Shown here: positions 15,422-24,886 of the stretch, piece by piece
Numbering within the stretch: the first letter of the stretch is position 1
Layout: each line of letters starts with the position of its first letter
Assembly: GCA_026003195.1 (NCBI GenBank)
Contig: BPGU01000001.1
Span: 915,398-979,397 of the forward strand
From: Armatimonadota bacterium
GTDB taxonomy: Bacteria > Armatimonadota > HRBIN16
DNA length: 64,000 nucleotides
Direction: 5' to 3'
Translations under genes and position numbers: made by a program
Notes under the pieces: generated by a model
Told to the model about the DNA's origin: nothing
The model's database searches: none
What the model saw: the letters and a program-made list of their open reading frames with translations, nothing else

Positions 15422-16570
15422 ATGCGAAAGGTCAAAGCAGCGATTATCGGTACGGGCTTCATCGGGCCGGCGCACGTGGAAGCCGCGCGTCGGCTGGGTT
15501 TCGTGGAAGTGGTGGCGCTGTGCGAGAAGGATGAGCAGACCGCCAAAGCCAAGGCGGCGCAGCTGAACATTGACCGCGTGTACTGGAATGTGGATGACCT
15601 GTTGAGCGATAAGGAGATAGAGGTCATTCACAACTGCACGCCCAACAATCTGCACTTTGAGGTAAACCGCAAGATTATCGAGGCTGGCAAGCACGTTATC
15701 TCCGAGAAACCGCTGGCGATGAACTCGGATGAGTCACGTCAGCTGGTGGAGATGGCAAAGAAGGCGGGTGTGGTCAACGCGATTAACTTCATTTACCGCT
15801 ACTATCCGCTGGTGCGCCATGCTCGCTCGATGGTGCAGCGTGGCGACGTGGGCGAAATCTACCACGCCACCGGCTCCTACACGCAGGACTGGCTGTTCCT
15901 TCCCACCGACTGGAACTGGCGACTGGTGCCGGAGCTGAGCGGCGAATCGCGTGCGGTGGCAGACGTCGGTTCCCACTGGTGCGACTGTGTGCAGTATGTG
16001 ACGGGCTTGAAGATTCAGCGCGTGTACGCCCACCTGCACACCATCCACAAAACGCGCATGAAGCCCAAGAAGGAGCTGGAGACCTACGCAGGCAAGGTGC
16101 TGCAGCCGGAAGACTACGAGCCGGTGTCTATCCATACAGAAGACTACGCCTGCGTGGCGTTCGAGTTCAACAATGGCGCGGTCGGCTCGTTTACGGTGTC
16201 ACAGTGCTTTGCCGGACGCAAGAACCGCATGTTCTATGAGGTCTCTGGCAGCAAGTGCTCGCTCGTCTGGGACCAGGAGCGACCGGATGAGCTGTGGGTC
16301 GGCTACCGCGAGAAGGCGAACGAGATTGTAATGCGCGACCCCTCGCTGCTCACTCCTGAAGCGCGTCCGTTTGCGCACTATCCGGGCGGTCACCCTGAGG
16401 GCTATCCCGACGGGTTGAAGAATTTCCTGTGGCGCGTGTACTCGGCGATCGCCGAGGGCAGCAGCGAGTGGGACTTCAGCACCTTCGAAGACGGTCACGT
16501 GGAGATGGCGATTGTGGACGCAGTGCTACAAAGCCATCGCACGAAGCAGTGGGTGGATGTGACGTACTAG
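15422..16570 (+). CDS. Gfo/Idh/MocA family oxidoreductase
   Basis: 382 residues. Rossmann motif IIGTGFIGPAHVEAARR at residues 8-24 and the family's EKPLA at about 101-105, where the Lys is catalytic. The substrate-binding C-domain includes ADVGSHWCDCVQY. It acts on sugars or cyclitols with NAD(P). GGAGGAGGTGA precedes the ATG. Divergent from the epimerase gene. A second, related protein of 388 residues is at 20180. The substrate cannot be deduced. Confidence 0.9.
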   Translation: MRKVKAAIIGTGFIGPAHVEAARRLGFVEVVALCEKDEQTAKAKAAQLNIDRVYWNVDDLLSDKEIEVIHNCTPNNLHFEVNRKIIEAGKHVISEKPLAMNSDESRQLVEMAKKAGVVNAINFIYRYYPLVRHARSMVQRGDVGEIYHATGSYTQDWLFLPTDWNWRLVPELSGESRAVADVGSHWCDCVQYVTGLKIQRVYAHLHTIHKTRMKPKKELETYAGKVLQPEDYEPVSIHTEDYACVAFEFNNGAVGSFTVSQCFAGRKNRMFYEVSGSKCSLVWDQERPDELWVGYREKANEIVMRDPSLLTPEARPFAHYPGGHPEGYPDGLKNFLWRVYSAIAEGSSEWDFSTFEDGHVEMAIVDAVLQSHRTKQWVDVTY

Positions 16571-16660
16571 AAAGAACGTGCTCCACCGTAGAGGGTGCAG
16601 AGAGCACAGAGGATTCTCTGCGTCCTCTGCACTCTCTGTGGCACCATCTTGCGGAGATGG

Positions 16661-17188
16661 TTACTTCCACTTCACGGTACAGCCCACAGGCTCCGTCTGC
16701 GCTACGGGTGGTTCCTGCCCGTTGAGCACCGCGTGGAGGGCGTCACGCAGATACTGCTGCTTCACCTCAGAAGGGTTCTCCCAGTTATCATCCAGCCGAC
16801 CGTGATAGCGCAGTACGCGGTTCTGGTCAAACACGAAGAACTCGGGCGTGCGGGTTGCGCCGTAGGACCGAGCTACCTGCTGCGACTCATCGTGCAGGTA
16901 AGGGAAGGGATAGCCTTTCTCTTGGGCACGCGCCTGCATCTTCTCGAAGCTATCCTCAGGATACTTGACCGCGTCGTTGGCGTTAATCGCCACAAAAGCC
17001 ACTTTGTCCGCAAACTCCTTCGCCAGCGCGATCGTGCGATCTTCGTATGCTCTCACGTACGGACAGTGGTTACACCAAAAAACAACTACCAGCACAGGTT
17101 TGTCCGCAAAGTCGGCGGGCGAGTAGGTCTTGCCGTCTACGCCCGGCAGATGGAACTCCACCATCGGCTTACCCAGTTCCAGAGCCAT
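16661..17188 (-). CDS. Thioredoxin-fold peroxiredoxin/redoxin-like protein
   Basis: 175 residues with an AhpC/TSA-Redoxin-type fold. VVVFWCNHCPYVRAYEDR (about residues 35-52) has the CxxC pair CNHC, and TPEFFVFDQNRVLRYHG carries the cis-Pro segment. No signal peptide, so cytoplasmic. GGAGGAGGAAAGG precedes the ATG at 17188. It overlaps the end of the upstream thiol-fold gene by 20 bases, indicating an operon of two redox proteins. Likely a disulfide reductase or peroxide-handling protein. Confidence 0.8.
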   Translation of the reverse strand: MALELGKPMVEFHLPGVDGKTYSPADFADKPVLVVVFWCNHCPYVRAYEDRTIALAKEFADKVAFVAINANDAVKYPEDSFEKMQARAQEKGYPFPYLHDESQQVARSYGATRTPEFFVFDQNRVLRYHGRLDDNWENPSEVKQQYLRDALHAVLNGQEPPVAQTEPVGCTVKWK

Positions 17189-17510
17189 GTTTCCTTTCCT
17201 CCTCCAGTGCTTTCCGAATAGTTTCCCGTAACATCGTGAGCGATGGCACGGGGGATAGCCGCCCATTTTCCAGATGGAAAGTGCGACAGGTGAGACGATA
17301 CGGCAGATGGGGCTGAGGGTCTATCTCTATCCCGTTGATGCGTATTGTGGGCGAACCAACGAAGCGGTATCGCTCCGCCTCTTGCTCGGTTTCAATGCGC
17401 ACCACCTCTATCTGCGCCTGCACGCCTTCCATCTGTATGGCTTCCCGAACCAGCTCCATCGCCCGTTCGTGCGATGGACAGTCGGGGAAGTAGAGCAGCT
17501 GTACCTTCAT
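17169..17510 (-). CDS. Small thioredoxin/glutaredoxin-fold protein with single active-site Cys
   Basis: 113 residues. MKVQLLYFPDCPSH begins a thioredoxin-like fold in which the usual CxxC is CPSH, leaving one active-site Cys. FVGSPTIRINGIEI is the cis-Pro region, and a second Cys occurs in RLTCRTF. Similar small proteins are called thioredoxin-family or mercury/arsenic-linked proteins, but no such genes are nearby. First of a two-gene operon with the redoxin-like gene. Confidence 0.65.
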   Translation of the reverse strand: MKVQLLYFPDCPSHERAMELVREAIQMEGVQAQIEVVRIETEQEAERYRFVGSPTIRINGIEIDPQPHLPYRLTCRTFHLENGRLSPVPSLTMLRETIRKALEEERKHGSGTG

Positions 17511-17590
17511 GCTCTTTTCGCTCCTTGCTGCACAGATTATACCCTGTCGCAGGAGTATTCGTTCGCCCGTCTGATTCTTGTCTTCACGCT

Positions 17591-17610
17591 GGAGGGCGAG
17601 GCTCCTGCCG
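17591..17610 (+). repeat. Short interspersed GAGGCTCCTG-type motif, copy 3
   Basis: GGAGGGCGAGGCTCCTGCCGAGC is the fullest form of the motif. It lies in the 209-base gap between the thiol-protein gene and the TldE-like gene. Confidence 0.4.
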
Positions 17611-17657
17611 AGCGTTGGTGTCCCGGCGAGTTCCACCACCTCCGTGGCGGGGACTTC

Positions 17658-17686
17658 TTGCTACCGCCATCTTATCATGATACAAT
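17658..17686 (+). promoter_or_regulatory. Promoter of the TldE-like gene
   Basis: TTGCTA, 17 bp, TACAAT, ending 33 bases before the ATG. Confidence 0.55.
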
Positions 17687-17719
17687 ACCTTCGCTCTAGG
17701 ATGCATACGGAGGGAGACG

Positions 17720-19006
17720 ATGAACGAGAAAGAAGCCCAGGAGATTTGTGAGAAAGCTATCGCCCTCAGCGAGGCGGAGCATGTGCAGGTGAACCTTTAT
17801 GGAGCGCGGGAAGCCTCTACGCGCTATGCCAACAACGAGATTACTCAGAACGTCGCCAAAAGCCAGGTAAGCTTGCGCGTTACCTGTGCTTACGGAAACA
17901 AGGTGGGGCGTTGTAGCACCAACCGACTGGACACCGATTCCATCCGCGAGGCGGTGAAGCGTGCCGAGCAGATGGCGCGCGTGGCGGAACCCGATACCGA
18001 GTTTCTTCCTCCACCTGAACCGACAACTTACCGTGCGATCCTGGCGTATGCGGACAGCACTGCGCATGCCACTCCGGAAGACCGTGCCCGCGTGGTGCGA
18101 CAGGTGATTGAGGAGGCAAAGTCGCGAGGGCTCCAAACGGCAGGCAGCTTCGCCACGAACTCCTCCGTCATGGCTGTAGCCAACAACCGAGGTCTGTTCG
18201 GCTTTCACACCGCCACGCGGGCGTCGCTGATATGCACCGTGATGGCGGAAGACAGCAGCGGCTGGGCGGAGCAGACCCACGAAGACATGACCATCATCTC
18301 GCCGAAGGTAGTTGCAAAGCGAGCCGCAGACAAAGCGGTGGCGGCGCGTCAGCCGCAGGAGGTGTCGCCTGGGGATTATACGGTGGTGCTGGAGCCGCCG
18401 GCGATAGCAGAACTGTTGGCGTACATGGCATGGAGTATGGACGCCAAAGCCGCCGACGAGGGGCGTTCCGCTTTCACCGGCAAGGAGGGAACCACCATCG
18501 GCAACGAACTGGTGACATTGCAGTCTCTGCCTGCACATCCTGAATGTCCGGCAGAACCCTTCTTTGACGACGGGATGCCTGCGCCAGACGTGACATGGGT
18601 GGAGAGAGGCGTGCTAAAGACTCTGGCGTATAGCCGTTATTGGGCGCACCAGCAAGGTAAGCCCTTTACTGGCTACCCGTCCAACTTGATTTTGCAGGGC
18701 GGGAGCCATTCGCTGGAGGAGCTGGTGGCGCAGGTGGAAGACGGCTTGCTCATCACGCGCTTCTGGTACATTCGCTTCGTAGACCCGATGCAGTTACTAT
18801 TGACCGGCATGACGCGCGATGGGGTGTACCGTATTCAGGAGGGCAAAGTGACTCATGCGGTCAAGAATCTGCGCTTCAACGAAAGCCCGCTGGTGGTGCT
18901 TCAGAACGTGCGATTACTGGGGGTCCCGCAGCGGGTGGAAAGCGACGCGCTTGTGCCGCCCGTAGTGGTGGATAGCTTCACCTTTAGCAGCACCACCACT
19001 TTCTGA
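17720..19006 (+). CDS. TldD/PmbA (TldE-like) family protein
   Basis: 428 residues of the TldD/TldE protease family. The C-terminal conserved part is clear: ITRFWYIRFVDPMQLLLTG, then HAVKNLRFNESPL. The HExxxH zinc motif of TldD is absent, so this is the TldE/PmbA type, normally the non-catalytic partner. No TldD is in the window. The pair cuts peptides such as microcin precursors and degrades antitoxins. GGAGGGAGACG precedes the ATG and a promoter lies upstream. Confidence 0.85.
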   Translation: MNEKEAQEICEKAIALSEAEHVQVNLYGAREASTRYANNEITQNVAKSQVSLRVTCAYGNKVGRCSTNRLDTDSIREAVKRAEQMARVAEPDTEFLPPPEPTTYRAILAYADSTAHATPEDRARVVRQVIEEAKSRGLQTAGSFATNSSVMAVANNRGLFGFHTATRASLICTVMAEDSSGWAEQTHEDMTIISPKVVAKRAADKAVAARQPQEVSPGDYTVVLEPPAIAELLAYMAWSMDAKAADEGRSAFTGKEGTTIGNELVTLQSLPAHPECPAEPFFDDGMPAPDVTWVERGVLKTLAYSRYWAHQQGKPFTGYPSNLILQGGSHSLEELVAQVEDGLLITRFWYIRFVDPMQLLLTGMTRDGVYRIQEGKVTHAVKNLRFNESPLVVLQNVRLLGVPQRVESDALVPPVVVDSFTFSSTTTF

Positions 19007-19075
19007 GTTGGGCACAGAAGGAGATTTCCCGTGCGTAACGAAACATGTAACGCATTAGCACATCGAGGAGGAAGC

Positions 19076-20143
19076 ATGAGAAAGTTCTGGCTCAATCACA
19101 TCACGGCTGTGCTGCTCGCGTTGGCGGTGGGTGGTACAGTATGGGCGCAGGTGAAGCCTCCAGCCCAGAAGCCCGCAGTACCGTCGAAGCCAGCGGCCAA
19201 ATCGGATCCGGCGGCAAAGCCTGCCCAACCCTCCGCACAGAACGTGGTGGGGCGTGTAGGCAATACGGTCATCACGCGTGACGAGATGCTCCGAACCATG
19301 GAGGCGTGGTACGGTCCGCAGGTGGTCGAGGAGCTGATCACGCTGAAGATTGTTGAGCAGGAGGCGAAAAAGTACGGTATCACCGCGACCAAGGCGGAGA
19401 TAGACCAGCGGTACAACGAAGCCATTGAGGGGATGCGTGCGCGCGTGCCCCCCGGCGCGGATGTGTACGCGGAGCTGGCGAAGCAGGGCTGGACTCGGGC
19501 GCATATGGAGGCGGTGCTCAAGCGCGTACTGTTGCTGGAGAAGCTGGTAGCACGTACCATACGCGATAGCGACTTCATCCAGGCTCGCCATATCCTGATA
19601 CAACCGCAGATGCCCACCATTACGCCGGACCAGAACATGAGCGCAGAGGAGCGCCAGAAGATGTTTGCCGAAGCGCGGGCGAAGGCGGAGGAAGAGGCGA
19701 AGGCAAAGGCGCAGAAAGTGTATGAAGAAATCAAGGCGGGCAAAGACTTTGCAGAAGCTGCGAAGGAGTACTCCGACGACCGCTCGAACAAAGACAAAGG
19801 CGGCGATCTGGGAGCCTTCGCGCGCGGCATGGGCATGGTGCCGGCGGAGTTGGAGCAGGCAGCTTTCGCCCTGAAGCCGGGTGAAATCAGCGAACCGGTC
19901 AAGACACCGTACGGCTGGCACATCATCAAGGTGGAAAAACTGGGCAAAGATATCCCTGCGGTGGAAAAGGCACGGCTCACACAGGGGATAGTGCGTCAGC
20001 GTATGGGGCAGTTCTATCAGGACCTGTTGAGGAAGGCGAACGCACAGAACCTGTTGCTGCCCAAGCCTTCGGCACAGGCACAACCCCAGAGACCGACGAG
20101 GGGTGCGCCGGCAGTGCCGCCACCACCGCCGCCGAACCGATAG
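19076..20143 (+). CDS. Periplasmic PpiC/SurA-type peptidyl-prolyl isomerase
   Basis: 355 residues. A signal peptide (MRKFWLNHITAVLLALAVGGTVWAQ) is followed by a Lys/Pro/Ala-rich linker, an N-terminal SurA-like helical part, then a parvulin domain. Parvulin markers: ARHILIQ (about 178-184), FAEAAKEYSDD, GGDLGAFARGMG, FALKPGEISEPVKTPYGWHIIKV. An insertion of about 35 Lys/Glu/Ala-rich residues splits the parvulin domain after ARHILIQ. The tail is proline-rich (PPPPPPNR). GAGGAGGAAGC precedes the ATG. Likely chaperone for outer-membrane or secreted proteins. Confidence 0.88.
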   Translation: MRKFWLNHITAVLLALAVGGTVWAQVKPPAQKPAVPSKPAAKSDPAAKPAQPSAQNVVGRVGNTVITRDEMLRTMEAWYGPQVVEELITLKIVEQEAKKYGITATKAEIDQRYNEAIEGMRARVPPGADVYAELAKQGWTRAHMEAVLKRVLLLEKLVARTIRDSDFIQARHILIQPQMPTITPDQNMSAEERQKMFAEARAKAEEEAKAKAQKVYEEIKAGKDFAEAAKEYSDDRSNKDKGGDLGAFARGMGMVPAELEQAAFALKPGEISEPVKTPYGWHIIKVEKLGKDIPAVEKARLTQGIVRQRMGQFYQDLLRKANAQNLLLPKPSAQAQPQRPTRGAPAVPPPPPPNR

Positions 20144-20179
20144 TGTTCCAGTAAAAAACATCCGTGAGGAGGAGCAACC

Positions 20180-21346
20180 ATGAGCAAGCGTCAGCTGAAC
20201 GTGGCGTTGATTGGCTACCAGTTCATGGGCAAGGCGCACAGTAACGCTTACCGACAGGTCGCTCGCTTCTTTGACGACCTAGAAGTGGAGCCGGTCCTGA
20301 AGGTTATTTGCGGGCGTAACGAGGAGAACGTGCGCAAAGCCGCACAGAAGTATGGCTGGGAGGAGTACGACACTTCCTGGGAGCGCGTCGTGGAGCGCAA
20401 GGACATCGACCTCGTGGACGTGTCGGTACCCGGCAACATGCATGCGCCCATCGCCATCGCCGCGGCGAACGCGGGCAAAATGGTTCTGTGTGAAAAGCCG
20501 CTGGCAAACACGCTGGCGGAGGCTCGGCAGATGTATGAGGCGGTGCAGAAGAACAAAGTGCCCCATGCGCTGTGCCATAACTACCGTTTTGCCCCAGCCG
20601 TGCAGCTTGCCAAGCAGCTGATTGACGAAGGGCGCATCGGCAAGATTTACCACTTCCGGGGCACCTATCTGCAGGACTGGATTGTAGACCCCAACTTCCC
20701 GCTGGTATGGCGATTGCAAAAAGAGGTAGCGGGTTCGGGAGCACATGGTGACCTGAACGCGCACCTGATTGACATGGCTCGCTTCCTCGTGGGAGAGATC
20801 GCCGAAGTATCAGGCATGATGGAGACCTTCATCAAACAACGCCCGAAGCTGGCAGCTTCCGATGACCGCTTGGGTGGGGTGGCCAGCAGCGAGATGGGTG
20901 AAGTGACCGTCGATGATGCCGCGCTGTTCCTCATGCGCTTCGAGAACGGAGCCATCGGCAGCATCGAAGCCACCCGCTTCGCGCTAGGGCGTAAGAACTA
21001 CAACCGCTTCGAGATTAACGGTAGCAAGGGAAGCCTCGTGTTCAACATGGAGCGCATGAACGAGCTGGAGGTCTATCTGCAGGACGACCCGCCACACATC
21101 CGAGGCTTCCGCGTGGTGCAGGCAAGCGACAGCATGCACCCCTTCATGAGCGCATGGTGGCCCGTTGGGCACATCATCGGCTACGAGCACACCTTCATTA
21201 ACCTGGTCTACACGATGCTGAAGAAATTTGACAAGGGCGAGGAGTTCAAGCCGAACTTTGAGGACGGCGTGCGCAATCAGGCGGTGCTGGAGGCGGTGGA
21301 CATCTCCAGCCAGCAAAAGCGCTGGGTGAGCATCTCGGATCTGTAG
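20180..21346 (+). CDS. Gfo/Idh/MocA family oxidoreductase
   Basis: 388 residues. [19 protein letters not shown] is the nucleotide-binding turn with G-Y-x-F-M-G in place of GxGxx[13 protein letters not shown] contains the family EKP. The region [20 protein letters not shown] (about residues 190-210) carries the catalytic-type Asp/His. This type is frequent in sugar-degradation loci of Armatimonadetes and Planctomycetes. AGGAGGAGC precedes the ATG. The deacetylase-fold gene follows about 180 bases downstream. Confidence 0.9.
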   Translation: MSKRQLNVALIGYQFMGKAHSNAYRQVARFFDDLEVEPVLKVICGRNEENVRKAAQKYGWEEYDTSWERVVERKDIDLVDVSVPGNMHAPIAIAAANAGKMVLCEKPLANTLAEARQMYEAVQKNKVPHALCHNYRFAPAVQLAKQLIDEGRIGKIYHFRGTYLQDWIVDPNFPLVWRLQKEVAGSGAHGDLNAHLIDMARFLVGEIAEVSGMMETFIKQRPKLAASDDRLGGVASSEMGEVTVDDAALFLMRFENGAIGSIEATRFALGRKNYNRFEINGSKGSLVFNMERMNELEVYLQDDPPHIRGFRVVQASDSMHPFMSAWWPVGHIIGYEHTFINLVYTMLKKFDKGEEFKPNFEDGVRNQAVLEAVDISSQQKRWVSISDL

Positions 21347-21527
21347 CTCCTCTGGCAAACGATGCTCCTGCCGAGTCTTTCGTGCTGTGGCTTCGGGTGA
21401 CTCGGCGCCCGAAGCCACTTCTCGAGAGGTGTGTCGTTTCCCTTTGGGAGCTCTGGGGCAGCAGGACTCTCTTCTCTCATCGCCGAAATAAAGGCTAACA
21501 TCACCACAAAAAAGGGGGGTGGTTCCC

Positions 21528-22259
21528 ATGGCGACCGTAGTGGTCAGCGTGGACTGCGCGGCGGCAAACCAGGGACGGTGCTACACACCCGAACTGGTGC
21601 ACGTTGCCGAAGAATTCCACGTGCCCATGACCTGGCTGATTACCGTTTCGGCGAGTGACCCCATGAGTAACGTGATGCTTTACCACGCGGAGTATCTGCA
21701 TCGTATCCCCTCCTGGCACGAAATCGGTCTGCGTGTGCATTTCCAGAGTAACGGCTCCCCGATTACCGATGGACGTGAGCGCGGAATGCTGATTCAGGAG
21801 GGCAAGGACCTGCTGAAACAATGCCACGTGAAGCCAACAGCTTTCCGCGCAGCGGAATATGCACTGCAGGTTTCGGATTTGCGCTATCTGGAGGATATCG
21901 GCATTGTGGTGGATGGTACGGTAGCACCGGGCATCGTCATCAAGGACGGGGCAGACTGGAGCGGGGTTCCCACTCAGCCTTATCATCCGGCTTATGAGAA
22001 CCTCAAGGTGCATGGTGATGCCAAACTGCTGCTAGTGCCAACGGCTACTTACGAGGGACAGGTTGTCTGCCTGGATATGGAATGGGACGTGCTCCAGAAC
22101 GCTTTAGAGTATCATCTACAGAATAGCGAGGTGCTCAGCATCGCTGCGCACGATTGGGCGAACGGGGTGGCGAACTGGCGGCGATGTGCTCAGTACCTGC
22201 GTGAACGCGGCTGTCGTTTCGTGACACTCTCGCAACTGGCTTCCGAATGGGGCAGGTAA
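21528..22259 (+). CDS. Polysaccharide-deacetylase-like (NodB-fold) protein
   Basis: 243 residues. VVVSVDCAA (residues 4-12) is the first strand with the Asp of NodB folds, MTWLITVSAS and HEIGLRVHFQ (the His-Glu-Gly equivalent) follow, and SIAAHDWANGVANW with RFVTLSQLASEW ends the barrel. The second metal His motif is weak, so catalytic activity is not certain. The ATG at 21528 is preferred over the GTG at 21519 because AAGGGGGGTGG gives a better distance. It could act on acetylated sugars. Confidence 0.6.
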   Translation: MATVVVSVDCAAANQGRCYTPELVHVAEEFHVPMTWLITVSASDPMSNVMLYHAEYLHRIPSWHEIGLRVHFQSNGSPITDGRERGMLIQEGKDLLKQCHVKPTAFRAAEYALQVSDLRYLEDIGIVVDGTVAPGIVIKDGADWSGVPTQPYHPAYENLKVHGDAKLLLVPTATYEGQVVCLDMEWDVLQNALEYHLQNSEVLSIAAHDWANGVANWRRCAQYLRERGCRFVTLSQLASEWGR

Positions 22260-22275
22260 AGTGAGGGGTGGGGGG

Positions 22276-22551
22276 CTACCACGCGATATGAAAACCGTTC
22301 TCGGTGCCTGTGGCATCCCCCCACTGCACCGAAATATCGGTCACTCGCGCGGCGGGAGGTCCCTGCCTTAACAGGGTAAGCAGCTGGTGGAGCGTCTTCT
22401 CGTCGCCTTCTGCGATAACCTCCACCTGACCAGAGGGCAAGTTACGTACCGTGCCGCTCAACCCCAGCGCACGGGCGTACCGCAGCACAAAGGCGCGGTA
22501 GCCGACATTCTGCACTCGCCCCGAGACCACGGCGACCATCTTTCTGCGCAT
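22276..22551 (-). CDS. acyP: Acylphosphatase
   Basis: 91 residues, exact family length. The catalytic Arg and Asn are in GRVQNVGYRAFV (Arg within residues 11-20) and GTVRNLPSGQVEVIAEG. It hydrolyses carboxyl-phosphates such as acetyl phosphate. It starts five bases after the stop of the HDOD gene, so it is the second gene of that transcript. Confidence 0.95.
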   Translation of the reverse strand: MRRKMVAVVSGRVQNVGYRAFVLRYARALGLSGTVRNLPSGQVEVIAEGDEKTLHQLLTLLRQGPPAARVTDISVQWGDATGTENGFHIAW

Positions 22552-22556
22552 GGCGG

Positions 22557-23438
22557 TTACATCACCCCGAAGGCAGATTGCGCCTCAAGAACCTCCTTTG
22601 CCACAGCGAGGCGTATCGGTTCATATTGTTCTTCGGGGATAGCCAGGAACTCCTTCGCGGTGACGTCCATCTCGTACTGGATGCCCGGTATCCACACACC
22701 AATCTCCGCCTGGTGCACCAGACAGTTCGCAGCATGTACGAAAGCAGCGACCTCATACAGGCTCTGTTCCGCTTGCAGAGGGGTGTGGTGCATGGCGATA
22801 CCTGTGCGGATGGCAGCAGGCAAGTTCCACTTTTCAGCGGCGAAGTCGCCCAGCTCGGTATGGGTGGTGCCCAGCACCCGGGCTTCCAGCGCCAGCAAGT
22901 CCGCCTCTGTGCCGAGAGTCATCTCAGCACTTCGCGAGATGAAGACGTCCATATCCTCCGGCAGGAACTGGTCGGCGATCAGCTTGCCGATGTCGTGAAG
23001 CAGTCCGGCGATAAACACCTCCTCGTCCCATTTAGAGCGTTTGAGGCGTGCCAGCACTCTGCCTGCGATAGCAGTCGCCAGAGAGTGCCTCCAGTACTCC
23101 TGCCGGTTGAAGCGCGAGTTGCGCTGGCGGGCGTGCACCATCGCGTGGAAGGTCAGCGACATCACGATGGTGCGGATAGTGTTCAAGCCGAGCACCGCGA
23201 TAGCCCGGCTGATACTGGATATTCTCCCGTTCCCGCCGTAGTAGGCAGAGTTTGCCATGCGCAGTACCTTGGCGGCGAGGGCGGCGTCCTGGGTAATGAC
23301 CCGTTCGAAGTCACGGGTAGACGCCCTGGGGTCGTCGATCAGCCGCATTATCTGCACGGTGACGTGTGGCAGGGGCGGGAGCCCTACCGCGCGTGATATT
23401 CGTATACCCAAAGCTTCCTTAGCGTTCACATTCTCCAT
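22557..23438 (-). CDS. HDOD-domain signalling protein
   Basis: 293 residues, one HDOD domain across most of the length: LPPLPHVTVQIMRLIDDPRA, ITQDAALAAKVLRMANSAYYG, ISRAIAVLGLNTIR and, in the HD part, AGLLHDIGKLIADQF. HDOD proteins are regulatory scaffolds related to HD phosphodiesterases, and some keep nuclease or phosphodiesterase activity. Here one H-D pair remains. No receiver or kinase domain is attached. The ATG at 23438 begins the conserved part. Confidence 0.88.
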   Translation of the reverse strand: MENVNAKEALGIRISRAVGLPPLPHVTVQIMRLIDDPRASTRDFERVITQDAALAAKVLRMANSAYYGGNGRISSISRAIAVLGLNTIRTIVMSLTFHAMVHARQRNSRFNRQEYWRHSLATAIAGRVLARLKRSKWDEEVFIAGLLHDIGKLIADQFLPEDMDVFISRSAEMTLGTEADLLALEARVLGTTHTELGDFAAEKWNLPAAIRTGIAMHHTPLQAEQSLYEVAAFVHAANCLVHQAEIGVWIPGIQYEMDVTAKEFLAIPEEQYEPIRLAVAKEVLEAQSAFGVM

Positions 23439-23576
23439 TATCGGAATCGGAGGCAGAAGTGTGCAGAGCACAACAAGGCGTTTCAGAGAGAATAACAGCT
23501 TTGGGGCTCGCGGTCTGTAGGATGTTTCCCGTGCATCGCGAATCTTGTATCCAAACTCCTTGTAAGAGGTGAGGAG

Positions 23577-24884
23577 ATGCAGCCGTCTGAAGAGGTTACT
23601 CCCAAACGCTGGTATCAGGGTTTAACTGGCTATCACTGGCTGGTGCTGTTTGTGGCATCGTGCGGCTGGTTGTTCGATACGATGGACCAGTGGCTGTATG
23701 TGCTGGCTCGCCAGCCTGCATTACGCGAGCTACTGGCACGGCAGGGCATCGAGCCCACCGATGCGAACGTCGGGTACTACTCGGGCATTGTTCAGGCTAT
23801 CTTCATCTTCGGATGGGCGACAGGGGGGTTCTTTTTCGGTATCGTGGGAGACCGATTGGGACGAACCCGCACGATGGCGTTGACGGTGTTAATGTATGCG
23901 GTCTTCACAGGTCTGAGCGGTTTGTCTCAAACGTGGGAGCAATTTGCGTTGTTGCGCTTCCTGACGGGGCTGGGCGTCGGCGGCGAATTCGCGGCAGGAG
24001 CCTCGCTGGTCGCAGAGGTGTTTCCTCCACACGCTCGCGCTACCGCATTGGGAATCATGCAGGCATCCTCTGCCTTGGGGAACATCCTGGCGGGGGTGAT
24101 TAACCTGACTGTCGCTCCGTCCTTCGGATGGCGATGGGTGTTTGCTGTGGGAATATTGCCTGCCTTTCTGGTTTTCGTCATTCGCCTTTTCGTGAAGGAG
24201 CCAGAGCGCTGGGAGCAGGCGAAGGAGCGGGCGCTCCTCGAGAAGAAGCAGCTGGGTGCGTTGAGCGAAATGTGGCACACGCCTCACCTCCGGCAAAACC
24301 TTCTGGTAGGTATCGGTCTGGGGGCCATTGGGATTATCGGCTTTTGGGGCATCAGTACCTGGTCGCCGGACCTGTTGCGCAATATCCTGAATCCTGAAAA
24401 CCTGCCGGAACTGAAGCCGGATGTAGACCGCAAGGTGAGCTGGGCTGCGATGGCGCAGAACGGAGGCGCATTTTTCGGCAGTCTGTTTGCGGCATGGTTG
24501 GCGCAGCGAGTGGGAAGACGCTTTGCCATCGGCACGGCGCTGCTGTTGTGTTTGGTCATCGCGCCAGCAACGTTCCACCTCACCCATTCCTTCCAAACCG
24601 CCCTGATTTTCTACCCGTTGCTGGGGTTCAGTATGCTCGCTTTGCTGGGGTGCTACGCGGTGTACTTCCCGGAGATTTTCCCCACACGCCTGCGAGCCAC
24701 GGGCACGGGGTTCTCCTATAACGTTGCTCGCTATATTGCGGCGATAGCACCGTGGACGTTTGGTACGCTGCGCGCGGCGTACGGCATCCAGTGGGCAGCG
24801 ACCATTATCTCACTGGTGTTCCTGCTGGGCTATGTGGTGTTGCGCTGGGCACCGGAGACGAAGGGAAAGCCATTGCCCGAGTAG
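23577..24884 (+). CDS. MFS transporter (sugar/organic acid type)
   Basis: 435 residues with about twelve hydrophobic segments. The MFS signature GDRLGRTRTMAL lies between helices 2 and 3, RFLTGLGVGGEFAAGASLVAE is the helix-4 motif of the sialate/aromatic-acid family, and VGRRFAIGTALL repeats the loop in the second half. An extracytoplasmic loop (LNPENLPELKPDVDRKVSW) is unusually long. GAGGTGAGGAG precedes the ATG. It converges with the heparinase-like gene, and the neighbouring sugar genes suggest an uptake role for a sugar acid. Confidence 0.85.
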   Translation: MQPSEEVTPKRWYQGLTGYHWLVLFVASCGWLFDTMDQWLYVLARQPALRELLARQGIEPTDANVGYYSGIVQAIFIFGWATGGFFFGIVGDRLGRTRTMALTVLMYAVFTGLSGLSQTWEQFALLRFLTGLGVGGEFAAGASLVAEVFPPHARATALGIMQASSALGNILAGVINLTVAPSFGWRWVFAVGILPAFLVFVIRLFVKEPERWEQAKERALLEKKQLGALSEMWHTPHLRQNLLVGIGLGAIGIIGFWGISTWSPDLLRNILNPENLPELKPDVDRKVSWAAMAQNGGAFFGSLFAAWLAQRVGRRFAIGTALLLCLVIAPATFHLTHSFQTALIFYPLLGFSMLALLGCYAVYFPEIFPTRLRATGTGFSYNVARYIAAIAPWTFGTLRAAYGIQWAATIISLVFLLGYVVLRWAPETKGKPLPE

Positions 24885-24886
24885 AG

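Noticed and set aside
17047-17316. Short + strand frame across the two thiol-protein genes
   Set aside because: No ribosome site or homology. Both minus-strand genes are well supported.
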